From NCBI GenBank assembly GCA_035610365.1, contig CM069433.1, positions 170,268,882-170,332,881 on the forward strand: 64,000 bases of DNA, written 5' to 3'. The translations under genes and the position numbers were made by a program. Positions 1-11,039 of this stretch are shown here, piece by piece (positions within the stretch are counted from its first letter, which is position 1; each line of letters starts with the position of its first letter). Source of the stretch: Aquatica leii (taxonomy: Eukaryota > Arthropoda > Insecta > Coleoptera > Lampyridae). The notes beneath the pieces are model-generated. The model saw only the letters and a list, made by a program, of their open reading frames with translations, ran no database searches and was not told where the DNA came from.

Positions 1-1520
1 CACTTGTTTTTACGTGTCCTCAACTCTCACTTGGTGTTATTCCACAAATTGTACTAACTCTGTTAGCTAAGAATGTTTTCCACTTTTCTAGACCTGCTTT
101 TATCCACGATAAAGCTATTGTTGAGTCCGACCAACAAAAATATTGATGTTGGACATACATAAATCATTCAGGGCTTGTTGTGCCATTTTGGCCAATAATT
201 CTGCAGCACATAATTCTAATTTAGGAATTGTTTTTCTTGTTTTCAGTCGTGCCACCTTGGACCTGGCATATAGTAGTTTTATGTAGTTATTTCCGTTTGT
301 ATATGTAACCTTGCTGTATATTACTGCTCCGTAAGCCTTTTCTGATGCAGAATCGATGTAGTTCTAATTGTTGTAATTTATTTGTATATCCCATCCACCT
401 GTCTACCAATATTTCCTCTACGCATGGTAATTCTTCTCTAAATTTAATCCATTCTTGTTCTATTTCATTGGGAACAGTTTGGTCCCAAGAGATTCCTTTA
501 ATCCGTAACTTTTGAACTAACAGTTTAGCCTTTACTGTAACTGGGGATAACCATGCTAATGGATCATACAATTTAGCAATGTCCGATAAAATTGATCGTT
601 TTGTAAAACGTAATTGTTGTTGACTGATATAGACCTTAAACGTAAAACAATCCTTCCTTGGTGACCAATTCAAACCCAAAGTTTTTTTAGTTCCTTCTTC
701 ATCTATTTCCATCACATCCATTCCTCTGAGATCAACTGGTAAGGCTTGTATTAATTCTAAATTGTTGCTTGCCCATTTTCTTAACGTAAATCCTCCAGGT
801 TTACAGAGTTTGATTATTTCTTGTTGTAATTCTTTTGCCTCTTCCAGTGTATCTGTTTCCGACATCAAATCATCAACATAGAAATGATTACTTACGACGT
901 GTGATGCTGTTGGATATTTGTCTTTTTCATCGTCTGATAATTGTAAAAGGGTGCAGACGGCTAAGTAAGGTGCCGACGAGGTACCGTATGTAACGGTTGT
1001 GAGTTTATATTCTCTTATGGGCTCATCTTGCGAAAATCTCCAAATTATTCTGTGAAAATCCTGATCGTCGTCAGTAATTTTTATTTGTCGGTACATTTTC
1101 TCTATATCTGCTGAAAATTCTATTTTGTGTTTTCTCCATCTGAGTAAAATGCTTTTCAAATCCTGTTGCAATCTTGGTCCAGAATGCATTAATTGGTTCA
1201 AACTGATACCTGATGTAGTTTTAGCTGATGCATCAAACACGACTTTTAACTTTGTCGTTTCGCTGTTTTCTTTTATTACGGCTTGATGAGGAATGTAATA
1301 TGTTTTTTGCCTTACCTTGCTATTACCTTCTTTTTTGATTTTCCGAGTTTGTTAACATCATTGTTAAAGGGTATTTTAACAGTATAGGTACCATCGGTGT
1401 TCCTCAAATAAGTATTCTTGTAATGAGTTTCACAGTCTTCGTTTGCATCATCTTTTTTTCTGGTTACCTCCACTTCCTCTAGTTCTCAAAATTTTGTAAG
1501 TTGTTGATATTCTGCACATG
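1..1520 (-). pseudogene. BEL/Pao retrotransposon pol relic (RT to RNase H)
   Basis: Read on the minus strand from about 1520 down to 1, this encodes the start of a BEL/Pao polymerase. The first segment (1520-1340) matches the region just upstream of the RT. It is followed by YYIPHQAV and VVFDASAKTTSGIS (about 1320-1205), then an intact RT stretch of about 317 residues (1240-287). That stretch contains FSADIEKMYRQ, the YGTSSAPYLA motif and the catalytic FYVDD box. The next part (about 290-1) reads IPKLELCAAELLAKMAQ, the conserved start of the Pao RNase H region, before stops appear. The element runs off the left edge of the window, so integrase and LTR are not seen. The order protease-RT-RNase H without chromodomain is BEL/Pao, not Ty3 or Ty1. 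The relic is frameshifted near 1330 and 290. Confidence 0.88.
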
Positions 1521-1529
1521 CTATCATTT

Positions 1530-1800
1530 CATATTTTTCCTGACAATATTCATCCCAATTCTGTTTGTTGTGCCAAAAGCCCTTTGTCCAATCTTTGAAC
1601 ACCTTCTAAAAATATATCCTTAAGTACATCTACTCCTAGTATGATATCTATTGGGCCAGGTATGTTAAAGGCAGGATTATTTATAAAAATACCGTTTGTG
1701 TTGGTATATTCTGTGTTTATATACATAGATTTGTTTTCATCCTTTAGTTTGGCTGTTACCCTCATCTTTTAGGTTGCTCTTTCGATCCATTCGACGTGTT
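1530..1800 (-). pseudogene. BEL/Pao aspartic protease-like fragment
   Basis: The 71-residue minus-strand frame at 1765-1550 contains FNIPGPIDIILGVDVLKDIF. This matches the C-terminal flap region of the retropepsin-like domain found upstream of RT in Pao elements (DUF1758 type). It lies directly upstream of the RT relic in the same orientation, in the order expected for Pao pol. The catalytic DTG loop is not visible in the open part, so only the distal half of the protease survives. It is part of the same element as the RT relic to its left. Confidence 0.72.
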
Positions 1801-1939
1801 CTTGTGCAATATGTGTTATTTTTAGGAAATTTTGTTGCCAAATCAACATTGTTGTAGAAGGTGTAATACAATTTTTTTGGTGTGCCCACTTCCACTTTAT
1901 ACTATATCCAAGAAATCTTTATAAATTAGAAATTCTTGT

Positions 1940-2620
1940 ATTGTCGACCACGCTAGGGCACCATGGCTGCGTCCAGTTCTAATTTTTTTCCTGGATAATT
2001 CATTTCATTCATCTTATTATTGAAAAAGTTTACAACGGATCTCATTTTTCCCAGACGATCATTTACTTCCAGTTCTTTTCTAGTGAAATGTAAACATCTT
2101 AGTATAAGTAAAAACATATTTCTTGACATGTTCTGCCTAAAAATAAGTATAATGAAAAGAGTCAGTTTTCCAGTAAGCGCATATACGTGATAAAACAGTA
2201 GTGCTAATGTGCAGCAACAAGAGTTACTTTGGTCAACGATAGTTTGTAGGAAAAGGTTATGTAAAATTAATGAAAAAAAAGTTAATAGGATTTCCACTTC
2301 TTAGTATTAACACTAACAGTTTACGTTGTTTAGTAATCATAAATTGTTTAAAATTTCCTGTATCACTCCATCCGATATCTTCTACTTCAATAGTCTCACT
2401 ACCGGTTTCTGAACTAGATTCAGATTCATTTTAAACAATGTCTTCAATACTACTATAGTCACCCCCATACTTCTTTGTGCTTCTGTTTCCAATTTACTCT
2501 CAATTAACCTTTTACGTTTATTTTTTACACTTTTTGTCATAGACTTCTTTCTAGTGCCAGATGGCCCTGGTGTACTAACGATTTTCGGAAAAAAATTTAA
2601 AAAAATTGAATTCAAGTGAT
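1940..2620 (-). pseudogene. piggyBac-family transposase relic, N-terminal half
   Basis: Two minus-strand blocks belong to a piggyBac (DDE_Tnp_1_7) transposase. The upstream block (about 2450-2340, read through frame breaks) is an acidic Ser/Glu-rich leader ending in DIGWSDTGNFKQF. The downstream block (2130-1953) reads MSRNMFLLILRCLHFTRKE, then DRLGKMRSVVNFFNNKMNEM and YPGKKLELDAAMV, the segment that carries the first catalytic Asp region in this family. The sequence breaks off there, so the second and third acidic residues are missing. It is a different piggyBac family from the one at 35282, with little direct sequence similarity. No TTAA-flanked terminal repeats could be assigned. Confidence 0.75.
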
Positions 2621-2727
2621 ACACCTAATTATTTTAAGTCCGATGAACAATGCCAAACAATTTAAAAACACTTTTAAGGAACCCAAATTTGCACTGATTA
2701 AATATATTCGCCATTGAACACGTGCTT

Positions 2728-2775
2728 CGATCGGAGTGTTTGGCATCGACGGAAGATACCGAAACACTCCGATCG
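2728..2775. repeat. Hairpin, 14-bp perfect inverted repeat
   Basis: CGATCGGAGTGTTT (2728-2741) and its exact reverse complement (2762-2775) are separated by 20 bases. The loop edges GGCATC and GATACC extend the pairing imperfectly. It lies about 110 bp upstream of the piggyBac relic and is GC-richer than its surroundings. It could be a subterminal repeat of that transposon. Confidence 0.6.
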
Positions 2776-2932
2776 CAGCTTATTTCGAGTCGAAATAAAA
2801 TCATTTTTTACTTTTTAGTTTTTTTTATTTTATTAACTGATAAAGCTTCTTTTAAAAATATTTTTTGTTTATTTTTTACTTGTTAGTATTTATGAACTTA
2901 AATCTAATTAACATATATTTCATTAAATGTAA

Positions 2933-2972
2933 TTTTAGGGTAATTGGTGTATTTATTTAGAACAATTTAAAT
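2933..2972. repeat. Left arm of 40-bp inverted repeat (PLE-like end)
   Basis: This 40-bp block is the exact reverse complement of 4956-4995. The adjacent bases (2973-3010), read on the minus strand, give CCTGACGAAG followed by GTTCGAAAGCTTGC. That resembles the 3' untranslated end of Penelope-like elements, which often carries a GATGAAG/CGAAA hallmark. The pair brackets the reverse transcriptase remnant at 3060-4830. Confidence 0.75.
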
Positions 2973-3059
2973 GCAAGCTTTCGAACTTGGTCTAAGTTCT
3001 TCGTCAGGAAAAATTAAATTAATTTGACAATTCTAAACCAAGGTAACTAAACTTTTATT

Positions 3060-4830
3060 CCCTATAACTTTTAAATATTCTGGCACCCGTTCACGCTTGA
3101 TATCCTTATAATTCGTATTATATTTGCTCTATTTTATTTTTGTCCATGTTTCTTGTTTGTCGATGTCCCTATCTCTCCTTATTATTTCTTTCCTTAACCC
3201 TACTCCCTCTTCTCTTAATCTCTTCACTCTTCTCTCGCGTACCCGTTTCTTTTGTAATACTCTTCTCTGTCCTCCTGCCCGTACTTCACTTTTCCTCCCT
3301 TTATTTCTTTCCAACATTCTTGCAGTATTTTGCATTCTGTCCTTTCTATCAGTTCTTCCTCCTATTTTATGGCCCTTTTTCCTGTCTCTACTCTTATTTT
3401 TGCTACCTGTACCTCCTCTCTCACAATATACCCCGGTGTATCTCTGTCCAGTCCCAATACCCATCTCCAGTATTTTTCCTGTAGTTCTTCTACCTCCCTC
3501 CACTCCTTCCACCCCCATATTTCCGCCCCATACATCACCACCCCCTTTATTAAGTTTTCAAACTAAAGCATTTTTTGTTCTATATCCATCTCAAATAACC
3601 TTTTACCCACACCCCACACTTGTCCTATTAACCTGTTTCCTTTCCTCACTCTTTCCTTTATGTGTTTTCCCGCCTTATTATCCTGCGTCATCGTGTAGCC
3701 CAGGTATGTAAATGCCTTTACTTGCTGCACTTCTTTATCCCTCCATTTCCATCCCTCTCTTTTTCCTTCCCCCCTCCTTTTCTAAATACCATTATTTTCT
3801 TCGTGTTTACTTTCATTTCTTTTTTTTAATGTATTTTTCCAGCGTTTTCATCCTCTCTTTCATTTTCTTTTCCTCCTTAGCCACCAACACTATGTCATCT
3901 GCATACACCATCGACCATACCTTCGCTTTCTTTACTACTATCTCTCCTGTCTGTTGTATATACTGCAAACAGGTTTGGGCTCAATGGGCATCCCTGTCTT
4001 AAACATCTCTTTGTAATAAATTTCTCGTTCTCTTCCCCATTCACCTTGACCCTACTCCTCGTTTCTTTGTAGATTTCCACCATTCTTTTTATTAGTCTTT
4101 CATTGATTTTTTTTTCATGTGGTTTTTAGATCTACGAATAGTGCCACCATTTTCCCCCTTTTTTTTTTAGCTTTCTTGTGCCAAGTGCTTCAGTATATAT
4201 ATGTTATCTATCACTCTTCTTCCTTTTCTGAACCCGCTTGTCAGTCTGGTACCAAACTTATTTCCTCTATTTCCTTCTGTAGTCTTCCTTGTACCACTGT
4301 CGCATATAATTTGTATGCCGTGCCTTATAATGTTACCCCTTTGTAATTCTTGACTTTATTTCTTTTTCCTTTTTTATGGATTGGGCATATTATTTCCTCT
4401 CTCCATCTCTCCGGGAATCCTTTCGCTTTTCATATTTTATTTAGTATTTCCGTCATTCTTTTTGCTACATTTTCTTACCCGCCTTTTCTTTTTTTGTCTT
4501 CTTTATTGCTTCTATTACTTTGTCTTCATTTATTCTATCTCTATCTCCTTCTTCCCGTCTTACTACTGCGTCTTTTCTTTTTTCTGATTTTGTTCTTCCC
4601 TTCCCAGCAGGTTCCTAAAATATATTCCCTTTGTCGTAATGTTTTTCTTTCTTTAGGTATTTCCATACATCTTCTTTCGTTTTTATCCCTTTGATCTGCT
4701 CCTCTTGTTTCTTTTTGTTTTCTTCCTTCTTTCTCTCGCATGTTTCCTTGAATATTTTTGCTTCTTCGTTGTATTCTTTTTTTTCTTTCCTCCCTTTTTT
4801 CCACTGTCTTAATGCTCTCTGGCAATAGCA
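3060..4830 (-). mobile_element. Decayed non-LTR reverse transcriptase
   Basis: The minus strand is strongly purine-rich and encodes a Lys/Glu-rich RT in several frames. From right to left these are: a basic N-terminal coiled region (4825-4541); a fragment reading YKETRSRVKVNGEE then LRQGCPLSPNLFAVY (4083-3895), which is RT block 4; and a C-terminal stretch (3700-3130) with EFNYLGYTM, YGAEIWGWKEW and LGLDRDTPGYIVREE. This architecture is a multicopy non-LTR RT family common in insect genomes. I cannot place its clade securely. The catalytic (Y/F)ADD box is not readable: after GMVDGVCR the frame breaks. There are many frameshifts, so it is non-functional. The long plus-strand frames over 3124-4694 are its antisense shadows. 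Confidence 0.75.
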
Positions 4831-4935
4831 GACATAGTAGGTTGTATTAAACGAAGATGTTTTCTATGTTCCTTTAATCACGTATCTATAGTTCTACCAG
4901 TTTCGACATTATATACCTTGCCACAGGTGAATGGG
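4795..4935 (-). pseudogene. Penelope-like element GIY-YIG endonuclease fragment
   Basis: On the minus strand from about 4935 the translation reads VYQVPFTCGKVY, then ETGRTIDT, a stop, and LKEHRKHLRLIQPTMSAIA. This is the signature of the C-terminal GIY-YIG endonuclease of Penelope-like elements. The second half of the GIY-YIG motif is substituted (N-V in place of the usual I-G) and one in-frame stop is present. It abuts the RT relic at about 4820 and lies just inside the right arm of the 40-bp inverted repeat. The simplest reading is that a non-LTR element inserted into a PLE. Confidence 0.7.
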
Positions 4936-4955
4936 ACTTGGTACACTCAACAGGT

Positions 4956-4995
4956 ATTTAAATTGTTCTAAATAAATACACCAATTACCCTAAAA
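4956..4995. repeat. Right arm of 40-bp inverted repeat (PLE-like end)
   Basis: Exact reverse complement of 2933-2972. Together the arms delimit a composite of about 2.06 kb: PLE endonuclease scrap, non-LTR RT and PLE 3' tail. PLEs are known to carry inverted terminal copies of their own ends. Confidence 0.75.
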
Positions 4996-5314
4996 ATATC
5001 TTTAATGTGTTGTATGGTGAAAATTTTGTCTAAAATATATTTTATTAATAAGACTTCATAAAACCCTTTACTTTATTTTTTTTATGAGATTGCAATCTTT
5101 GTTTTAAGTTATGGTAAAATAATATTTAACTTAGTTAACTACTGCTTACTTATTTGAACCTTTCTCATTCGCAAATTGTAACATTCGAATTCTTCAATTT
5201 AAAGGCTTTGTGATGCACGAAGAAATAAAGCGTACATATATTTTAGCAAACTGTCTAATGTTAAAAAGGCAAAAATTGATACAAGCCCAAACCCAATGGG
5301 GCGGCATCGTTTTA

Positions 5315-5566
5315 TTACAGTTTCCATGGCCGCTTTTTAGGGTGCCAGTTTCTAGTTCCATCATCACACCCTGAATAACATTTAAGAACAGAGTCCTTGT
5401 CAAGACAAAGCAAATGAGCCCAAAATAAATGGGGTGAATGCTTAAAACGGGCAGTTGGAAGTTGGATTGTTCCAATGGGAGCAGTTGTGTGACGTGTAAC
5501 TAGCGGCATTAATGCGTCGTTTAATGAGACGACTCGTGGATGTTTTCTTTGCCACAGATGTGACAA
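5315..5566 (-). pseudogene. Possible Ty3/gypsy integrase scrap
   Basis: The minus-strand frame contains TRHTTAPIGTIQLPTARFKH, which resembles the segment preceding the first catalytic Asp of Ty3/gypsy integrases. Beyond RFKH the match drifts (SPHLFWAHLLCLDKDS in place of the usual Asp-containing stretch), suggesting a frameshift. No RT or LTR is recognisable nearby. The call rests on one short motif. Confidence 0.4.
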
Positions 5567-5569
5567 ATG

Positions 5570-7030
5570 TCAGTTAAAAATTGCGTTTTAAAATCTAAAT
5601 AGCCAAAAAGGAGAAATTTGAATACCAATTCACATGACGTAAACGGAAGCGTTTCTGATAGCGTTGTTATTGTTGGAGTTCATTTTGAGTTGTGATTTTG
5701 TCGTTTTTTTTAGTAAACTCAAAGGTTAATTGTTTTATACTTGCATTTGCATTTTTTTTGCCGTTTTTAAATTTTTTTCTGGTGAAAGGTGTGGGATTTT
5801 GTCAGCAAAATAAGCAAAGTAGCCACTAGCAATACAATTACAAAAATCGTTTCTGTTAATGGATTTTGTTTAGATAAATTTCTTCAAAATCATTTCTTTA
5901 TCGATCATATTTCATAACTAACTGGACCCAGAATGTAATCACTGCACTAAAGTAGAATTTTTGTTTAGCAAACCTTTTTATTTTAAACATTAAATATAAT
6001 TTCTTTGATTTATCTACAGAATTGGTTTTTGCGGTTAATGTACTACATACTCAATCTACTGTACCTTCATAGCACATTTAAGAAACTTTACTTGGATTTC
6101 ATCAATTTTATTTTTCTAGCTTTTTGTTGTAACTAAACTAAGTTTAACAGTTATTATTAAAACTTCTAAATTTTTCAAAATTCACACACAAAACAAACAG
6201 TATATCTTTTTATGGATCGCCATATTTCATCACCGATTATTATTAATTATTTATAAATAATTTTTTTCTTTACCATGGAAGTCATTGAAAGAAACTTGCT
6301 TTTTGCAATTGAAATATTTTGCTTTTTACACATAACTAAAATTTTTCACCAAGTTCTTTTTAAGACATGATGATTGGCTAAACATTCCGTTTGTGCAATT
6401 GTGATACACTACCTAAAATTGCTTTTTAGTTTTTAGTTAGTTCTACAGAAAATGTTAAACTTAGGTGTCTTGTTATGCTAGCCCTATGACAATGGCAAAA
6501 AAAATGAATCAGTACGTGTGTGTCGAGTTGGAAAGATATTAAACTAACGCCGATAATGGGACCCCCATCCCAGCGAATAGTGCTTTGTTTGCGTTTTTTC
6601 TAGTATAGATTTGAGATCCTATGTGTTAATTTGTTTACAGTTTTATTATTTTTATTTTATGTGTTTTATTCAAGTTACCATATAACTGTAAAGTACTAAA
6701 ACAGTGACTTTAAAGACTATCTCTTTCTAAAAATCTTGAACATTTTTCTAATGTGGTTATATGAAAATTTGATTTACAATGTGTTCTATTGACACTGTAG
6801 AGTAAATAACAACAGAACTTATTATATATAATTAAGTGTTTATATATTTTGTCTTGTTTCAGGTATGTTCTTGTAACGCTTCTGTGGAAATCAGGTCTGT
6901 ACTTATTTTCTTATTTTAAACATTATTAAAATATAGTTAATCAGGGTGTTTACAAATTAAAACTTTATTAATATAGTCAAAAGTAAACATAAACAAATAT
7001 AATTCAAAATAAAATTTACTTTAGATATTG
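5570..7030. other. AT-rich stretch, no gene recognised
   Basis: All frames are short and interrupted. Several T-rich tracts are present, and I see no repeat arms or RNA gene. The DNA just before 7040 leads into the PLE fragment. Confidence 0.5.
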
Positions 7031-7034
7031 AATT

Positions 7035-7500
7035 AAACAACTCTTTGTCTTATTCAGATTTAAAAATTTCACGGCTCAATAATAAATTAAATTTTGGTAT
7101 TTTTCGCAAAACTCCTTATACAGGTTGCGTAATTCTTTTTAATTTGTGCCATCCCTTTTCTCATAAAACTGCTGCTTTTCGTTCGTACTTTCATAGATTA
7201 TTTTCTATACCTTTGTCTTCTTCTAATTTTGCTAAGGAACACAAAATTATAAATCAAATTGGTTTAAATAATGGTTATCCTATTTAATTAATTAATAGTA
7301 ATTTTCACAGAGCTTCTATAAAACATTTATTCAAAAATTTAATCAATTTTCTTACTAATACTGAAATGGTGTTTAAATCTCTTCTATACTTTGGTCACTG
7401 TTTTCAATTTTTGCAAAAGCTTTGTAAAAAACATAAAATCAACATTTTATTTTCGATACATGACACACTTATATTATTTTTCCGTTGATCGTCTTTTAAC
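7035..7500 (+). pseudogene. Penelope-like element RT, thumb/linker region
   Basis: The + frame from about 7045 reads DLKISRLNNKLNFGIFRKT, then SCHPFSHKTAAFRS-like text (here NLCHPFSHKTAAFRSYFHR) and KEHKIINQIGLNNGYP. This is the conserved C-terminal half of the PLE reverse transcriptase. After a stop at 7286 the same element continues with FKSLLYFGHCFQFLQKLCKK and INILFSIHDTL (to about 7480), the linker before the GIY-YIG domain. The frame then ends at an insertion. The catalytic RT motifs upstream are missing, so this is a 5'-truncated copy. Confidence 0.8.
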
Positions 7501-7843
7501 AACAATATTAACGTATAATAATGTATCAGAAATAGATCGTTAATGACCCCTATTAATTAACGATTTTGTATAGCAACCAATGAAATCGTTAGCAACCACT
7601 GATTTAACGATATTGCACTTCTACTAGATATAACATCGGATTACGTATGCTTTAATTTCCTTATAACTTTACACGTTTTACCAACGTACGATCAACAGAA
7701 AAGCTTTAAAACCAACTCGTTTGTTAATCGACGACAAATAATCTCGACAATATTAACGCGTTCGCTCGCTACACTCTCTCACGACGTTAAAATGTCTCGA
7801 TTATTAATTGCTATCATTAACAACCTTGTTCGTTAAATAACTA
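7488..7843. repeat. Insertion (about 350 bp) splitting the PLE, MITE-like
   Basis: The PLE linker stops at about 7485 and the PLE reading resumes at about 7846, so the intervening 350 bp is an insert. It has no coding potential. GTTAATGA/TTAACGA words recur on both strands (7538, 7618, 7783, 7827). Clean terminal repeats and a target duplication were not resolved by eye. Confidence 0.45.
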
Positions 7844-7844
7844 T

Positions 7845-8200
7845 TTAGTTAATAATAAAGATCAAATACCTATTTTACACAAATCTGCAGTGTATAAACT
7901 TACTTGTTCTTTTTGTAATTCTTCATGGTCAAACAGGTAGAAAATTCAAAATTATACTAAATATATGTATACTAAATGAACATATATATTTAATAAGTAG
8001 ATATTTAAACACAAATATTATATGTATAAAATTTTCAAACACGTTTAATTTCTCATATTAATTTATGATTTGTTGACAATATTTGGTTAGTATTCTTTAT
8101 TTATATTTCAATCTTAGTTTTTAGTTATACTGATGATGCTAATTCTTATTAGAAAAACATGTCTAATTAAGTTTTTAAAATAAAATATTAAAAAATACAT
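7845..8200 (+). pseudogene. PLE GIY-YIG start and 3' tail
   Basis: The + strand resumes with NNKDQIPILHKSAVYKLTCS followed by FCNSSWSNR. This is the segment that leads into the GIY-YIG motif of the PLE begun at 7035. The endonuclease is truncated soon after. At about 8128-8170 the DNA reads ACTGATGATG ... GAAAAACATGTCTAAT, the TGATGA/AAACATGTCT tail typical of PLE 3' ends, followed by A-rich sequence. Together 7035-8200 is one 5'-truncated, interrupted PLE copy. Confidence 0.7.
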
Positions 8201-8209
8201 AAACTTGTG

Positions 8210-8840
8210 GAGAAGACTTTAAGAAGATTAAAATATTATTTTAAATAGTACTCTACTTTGAGTAATGAATTGCTTTACCAATATTAAACGTATAAGTTTA
8301 ATTCTCCGTAGTTATTAACTGTTTCAAATTAAATTAAGAACATGGAGGTTTTCTTATAAACATATTATTATTCATAAAGTGTTCATTAAATATTAGTCAA
8401 AATATAAAAATTTATTGTTTTAAGTTGCGATACTGATCTAAAAAAATACTGTACTAAATGTGGTAAGGTGTTAACCTCAATAATATCACCAATTAGATTA
8501 TCATTTTTATTTTTCTATGTTTTGCATATACATGCTTTGCGCGTTTTTTAAGATGATAATTACAGTCTAACCAAAATGCAACTTGCTTGCGTCAAAGCTA
8601 ATATACAAAAACATTATGGTTTACGTTTAAATTAAAATGAAATAGAAAGATTGGTTTAGATCGTAAACTAGATGCAATTAGTTTCTTACACGAATAAGAA
8701 TTAAGCTCAATTGGTTAAAGAAAGCATGCAAATATTATTAGAATAAAATATTTATCAGTCGAATTAAAAGATTGCCTATTGACATGGCTTAAGAGTGCGT
8801 TTTAAGTATAGTGGGTTGCCTAAAATATAGCATTTTTATG
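8210..8840. other. AT-rich stretch, no gene recognised
   Basis: No open frame of note, no repeat arms and no RNA gene seen. Confidence 0.5.
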
Positions 8841-8846
8841 CAGTCA

Positions 8847-9146
8847 CCGTTTTATAGCTTTTTCAAAATTGAAAACGAATATTTCTGTTTTTATTAATGA
8901 AAACTCTAAAAAACATGTTAGGCCATCGCGTAAGCTAATTTATTTCTTAAAATAAGGTAAGACTTAAAAGTTATTGATGCTCAAAGTTAGTCAAGAAATG
9001 ACAGTGTTATAATGTAGTTTTATAATATTTATAAAACGATCATCGTAATTATAATAGCTCAGTACGATGAAGTAATACATCAAATAATAGTACATACTTT
9101 TAATTTTCGAAAATGTTGTCTATTTTTCGAAAAAGCTATAAAACGG
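8847..9146. repeat. Candidate MITE, 18-bp inverted ends
   Basis: CCGTTTTATAGCTTTTTC (8847-8864) is repeated exactly in inverted orientation at 9129-9146, bounding 300 bp of non-coding AT-rich DNA. Size and structure fit a MITE. The superfamily is unassigned because no target duplication was confirmed. Confidence 0.5.
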
Positions 9147-9149
9147 ATT

Positions 9150-10230
9150 TCACTCCATATACCTAATGTAAATCGCATCTAAATTACAGGAAATGATAAT
9201 TTTTTAGTTCATCATTTATCCAATAGGTGGTCAACCTTTCACATGCGCGCATTACGTCATTACTACTTATTATCTTTATTGTTTTACGAAACACAATATG
9301 CTTGCAAGCTTGCAACAACAAAACAAAGATAATTAATTCATACAAGATTAAACGAAACATTATCCCGCTAACGCAACGTTTTGAAAAAAAGACCTATTTC
9401 GTCTTTTCGTTTTTACGTAGTTATCTTCTTTGCTGTGTAATAATAAGTAAATTGTGCGTTTTTTCGAGTGAGGAAATTTTTGAATTGCTTACAATGAAAT
9501 CAGTATTTCCCTGAAAATAATACTAACCTACGCTTTGCATTTTTTTAATTGAATTAGGAGTAAAATTTCTAAAATTCAGCTGGACAGTGGAGAAGCAAAA
9601 TTTGTTAATCTTACTTCTGTAATATTTATTTTAATGTCTTCCACACTCCAGTGCTAATATTGAAAAATTTTTCTCAAATAAATTTAAAAAAAAATAGTAA
9701 CTGCCTAGAATAATTTCTTCTAATAAAACTTTGGTGGTTCCAAAAGTGACAATTGTTACAATATTAAAATTATCCTAGATTTATTAAAGAAAATTACAAT
9801 TCAAATGTACAATTTGGACGATCAAGGAGGTGCCAAGATATGAAATAATTGTATTAAATTGTAATAAAAGTTAGGTTTTTTTAAAAATTTATTTAGTTTC
9901 AGTAACAGCCAAAAAAATATTTCAGCTGCATCGCAGTCGGAATTTGACTATAAATAATCAAAAAAAGCATAAAATTTAAATTTTATTTGCTCCAATTTCT
10001 AATGTCTTACGATTTTTTTGTGGTGACTTGAAGAATTTTTACAATCGATTTTTCATTATACATTAATTTTTTCTAATCGATTAATAAATTTAAAGAAATC
10101 GACCAAGAATCGTGAACACTACAAATATGTAGCATAATATTAAAGAACATAAATTAATTGTAAAAGAATTCGTTAGTACACATATAAATATTCTTTTTTG
10201 TACTTCCGTCCGTTTTGATGTATTTTCCGG
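9150..10230. other. Non-coding stretch with one short unassigned frame
   Basis: An open frame of 95 codons (9227-9514) has no recognisable domain and a biased Leu/Ile/Cys composition. I do not call it a gene. The rest is AT-rich without structure. Confidence 0.4.
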
Positions 10231-10243
10231 AAATTTTACTTTT

Positions 10244-10257
10244 CCGGCCTAGGCCGG
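10244..10257. repeat. GC-rich 14-bp palindrome
   Basis: CCGGCCTAGGCCGG is a perfect palindrome in DNA that is otherwise very AT-rich. It is preceded by TTCCGGAA (about 10225-10232), another palindrome. Function unknown. Confidence 0.5.
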
Positions 10258-10429
10258 TAAGGTGTAGTAGAATTTTATAACTAGGTCGAAGTTGGCAGTA
10301 ACAATCTTTAATTAATTAAACGTCATCTGTCAGATTTATTAACATACACCATAATCTATGTTATCATTTGGAATAACACTAACAAAACTTTTTTAAACAT
10401 ATATAACAAATTTGCTTATATCTTACCAT

Positions 10430-10725
10430 TGCTAAAAACAACAATAGTTTTATTTCCTTTCAGTCGGTCTGCAAACAAAGTCTTCGTGCGGCAAATACTC
10501 TTATTGTGACATTTGTTATTCAATATACTATTTTCGCTTTCATAATCCGTTTTGACAGTTTTTGCGCAGTTGTCAACATAAACGTTAAACTGTTTTTGTG
10601 AGATTTTGAGAATTTGGGGGCTTCGCAGTTCCTGTTCGAGCAATAAAATATTATATTCAATTCGTTCTTGTGTAAGTTGGGCTTTTTTTCCTCGTGGGCT
10701 TTTAAAACCCCGTTTCACTCGGGTT
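10430..10725 (-). other. Unidentified minus-strand open frame with splice donor
   Basis: The minus strand encodes about 96 residues of balanced, Lys/Gln-rich composition: RGFKSPRGKKAQLTQERIEY near the start, then a Cys/His-containing tail. The frame runs into AGCAATG followed by GTAAGA, a good 5' splice donor at about 10430. No methionine opens it (the first codon is GTG), so it would have to be an internal exon. It has GC content above its surroundings. It could be a host exon or a mobile-element exon; I do not recognise the family. Confidence 0.35.
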
Positions 10726-11039
10726 TAAAAATGCCTACTCGTGAAAAAAAAAACGTTCATTTTACACAAGAACACGTTAAATAAATAACCATTTCCATTT
10801 CTCATTCAAACTTTGTAGATTCATTTTGACTAAATGATTATTTCTAAGTTTAGTATATATAAGTTTCAGAAAAAATCAAAAAAAAAAAAATAGATTATTG
10901 TGCCATCAATTTTTGTCTAGATTGATTTTTGACGCATCGATTATAAACGAATCGCAAAACCGATCTTTTTCAAGAAAAACTACAATATTATTAGTTATCA
11001 ATAAAATTTGGTTTTTTGATTTGAAGTTAGAAGAAATTA

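Noticed and set aside
3124..4694. Several long plus-strand frames rich in Phe, Ser, Leu and Pro
   Set aside because: They lie opposite a purine-rich reverse transcriptase on the minus strand. Their composition is the antisense image of Lys/Glu/Arg-rich coding, with no domain of their own.
9227..9514. 95-codon plus-strand frame
   Set aside because: No domain, no splice sites in phase, and no second copy. Length is unremarkable for DNA of this composition.
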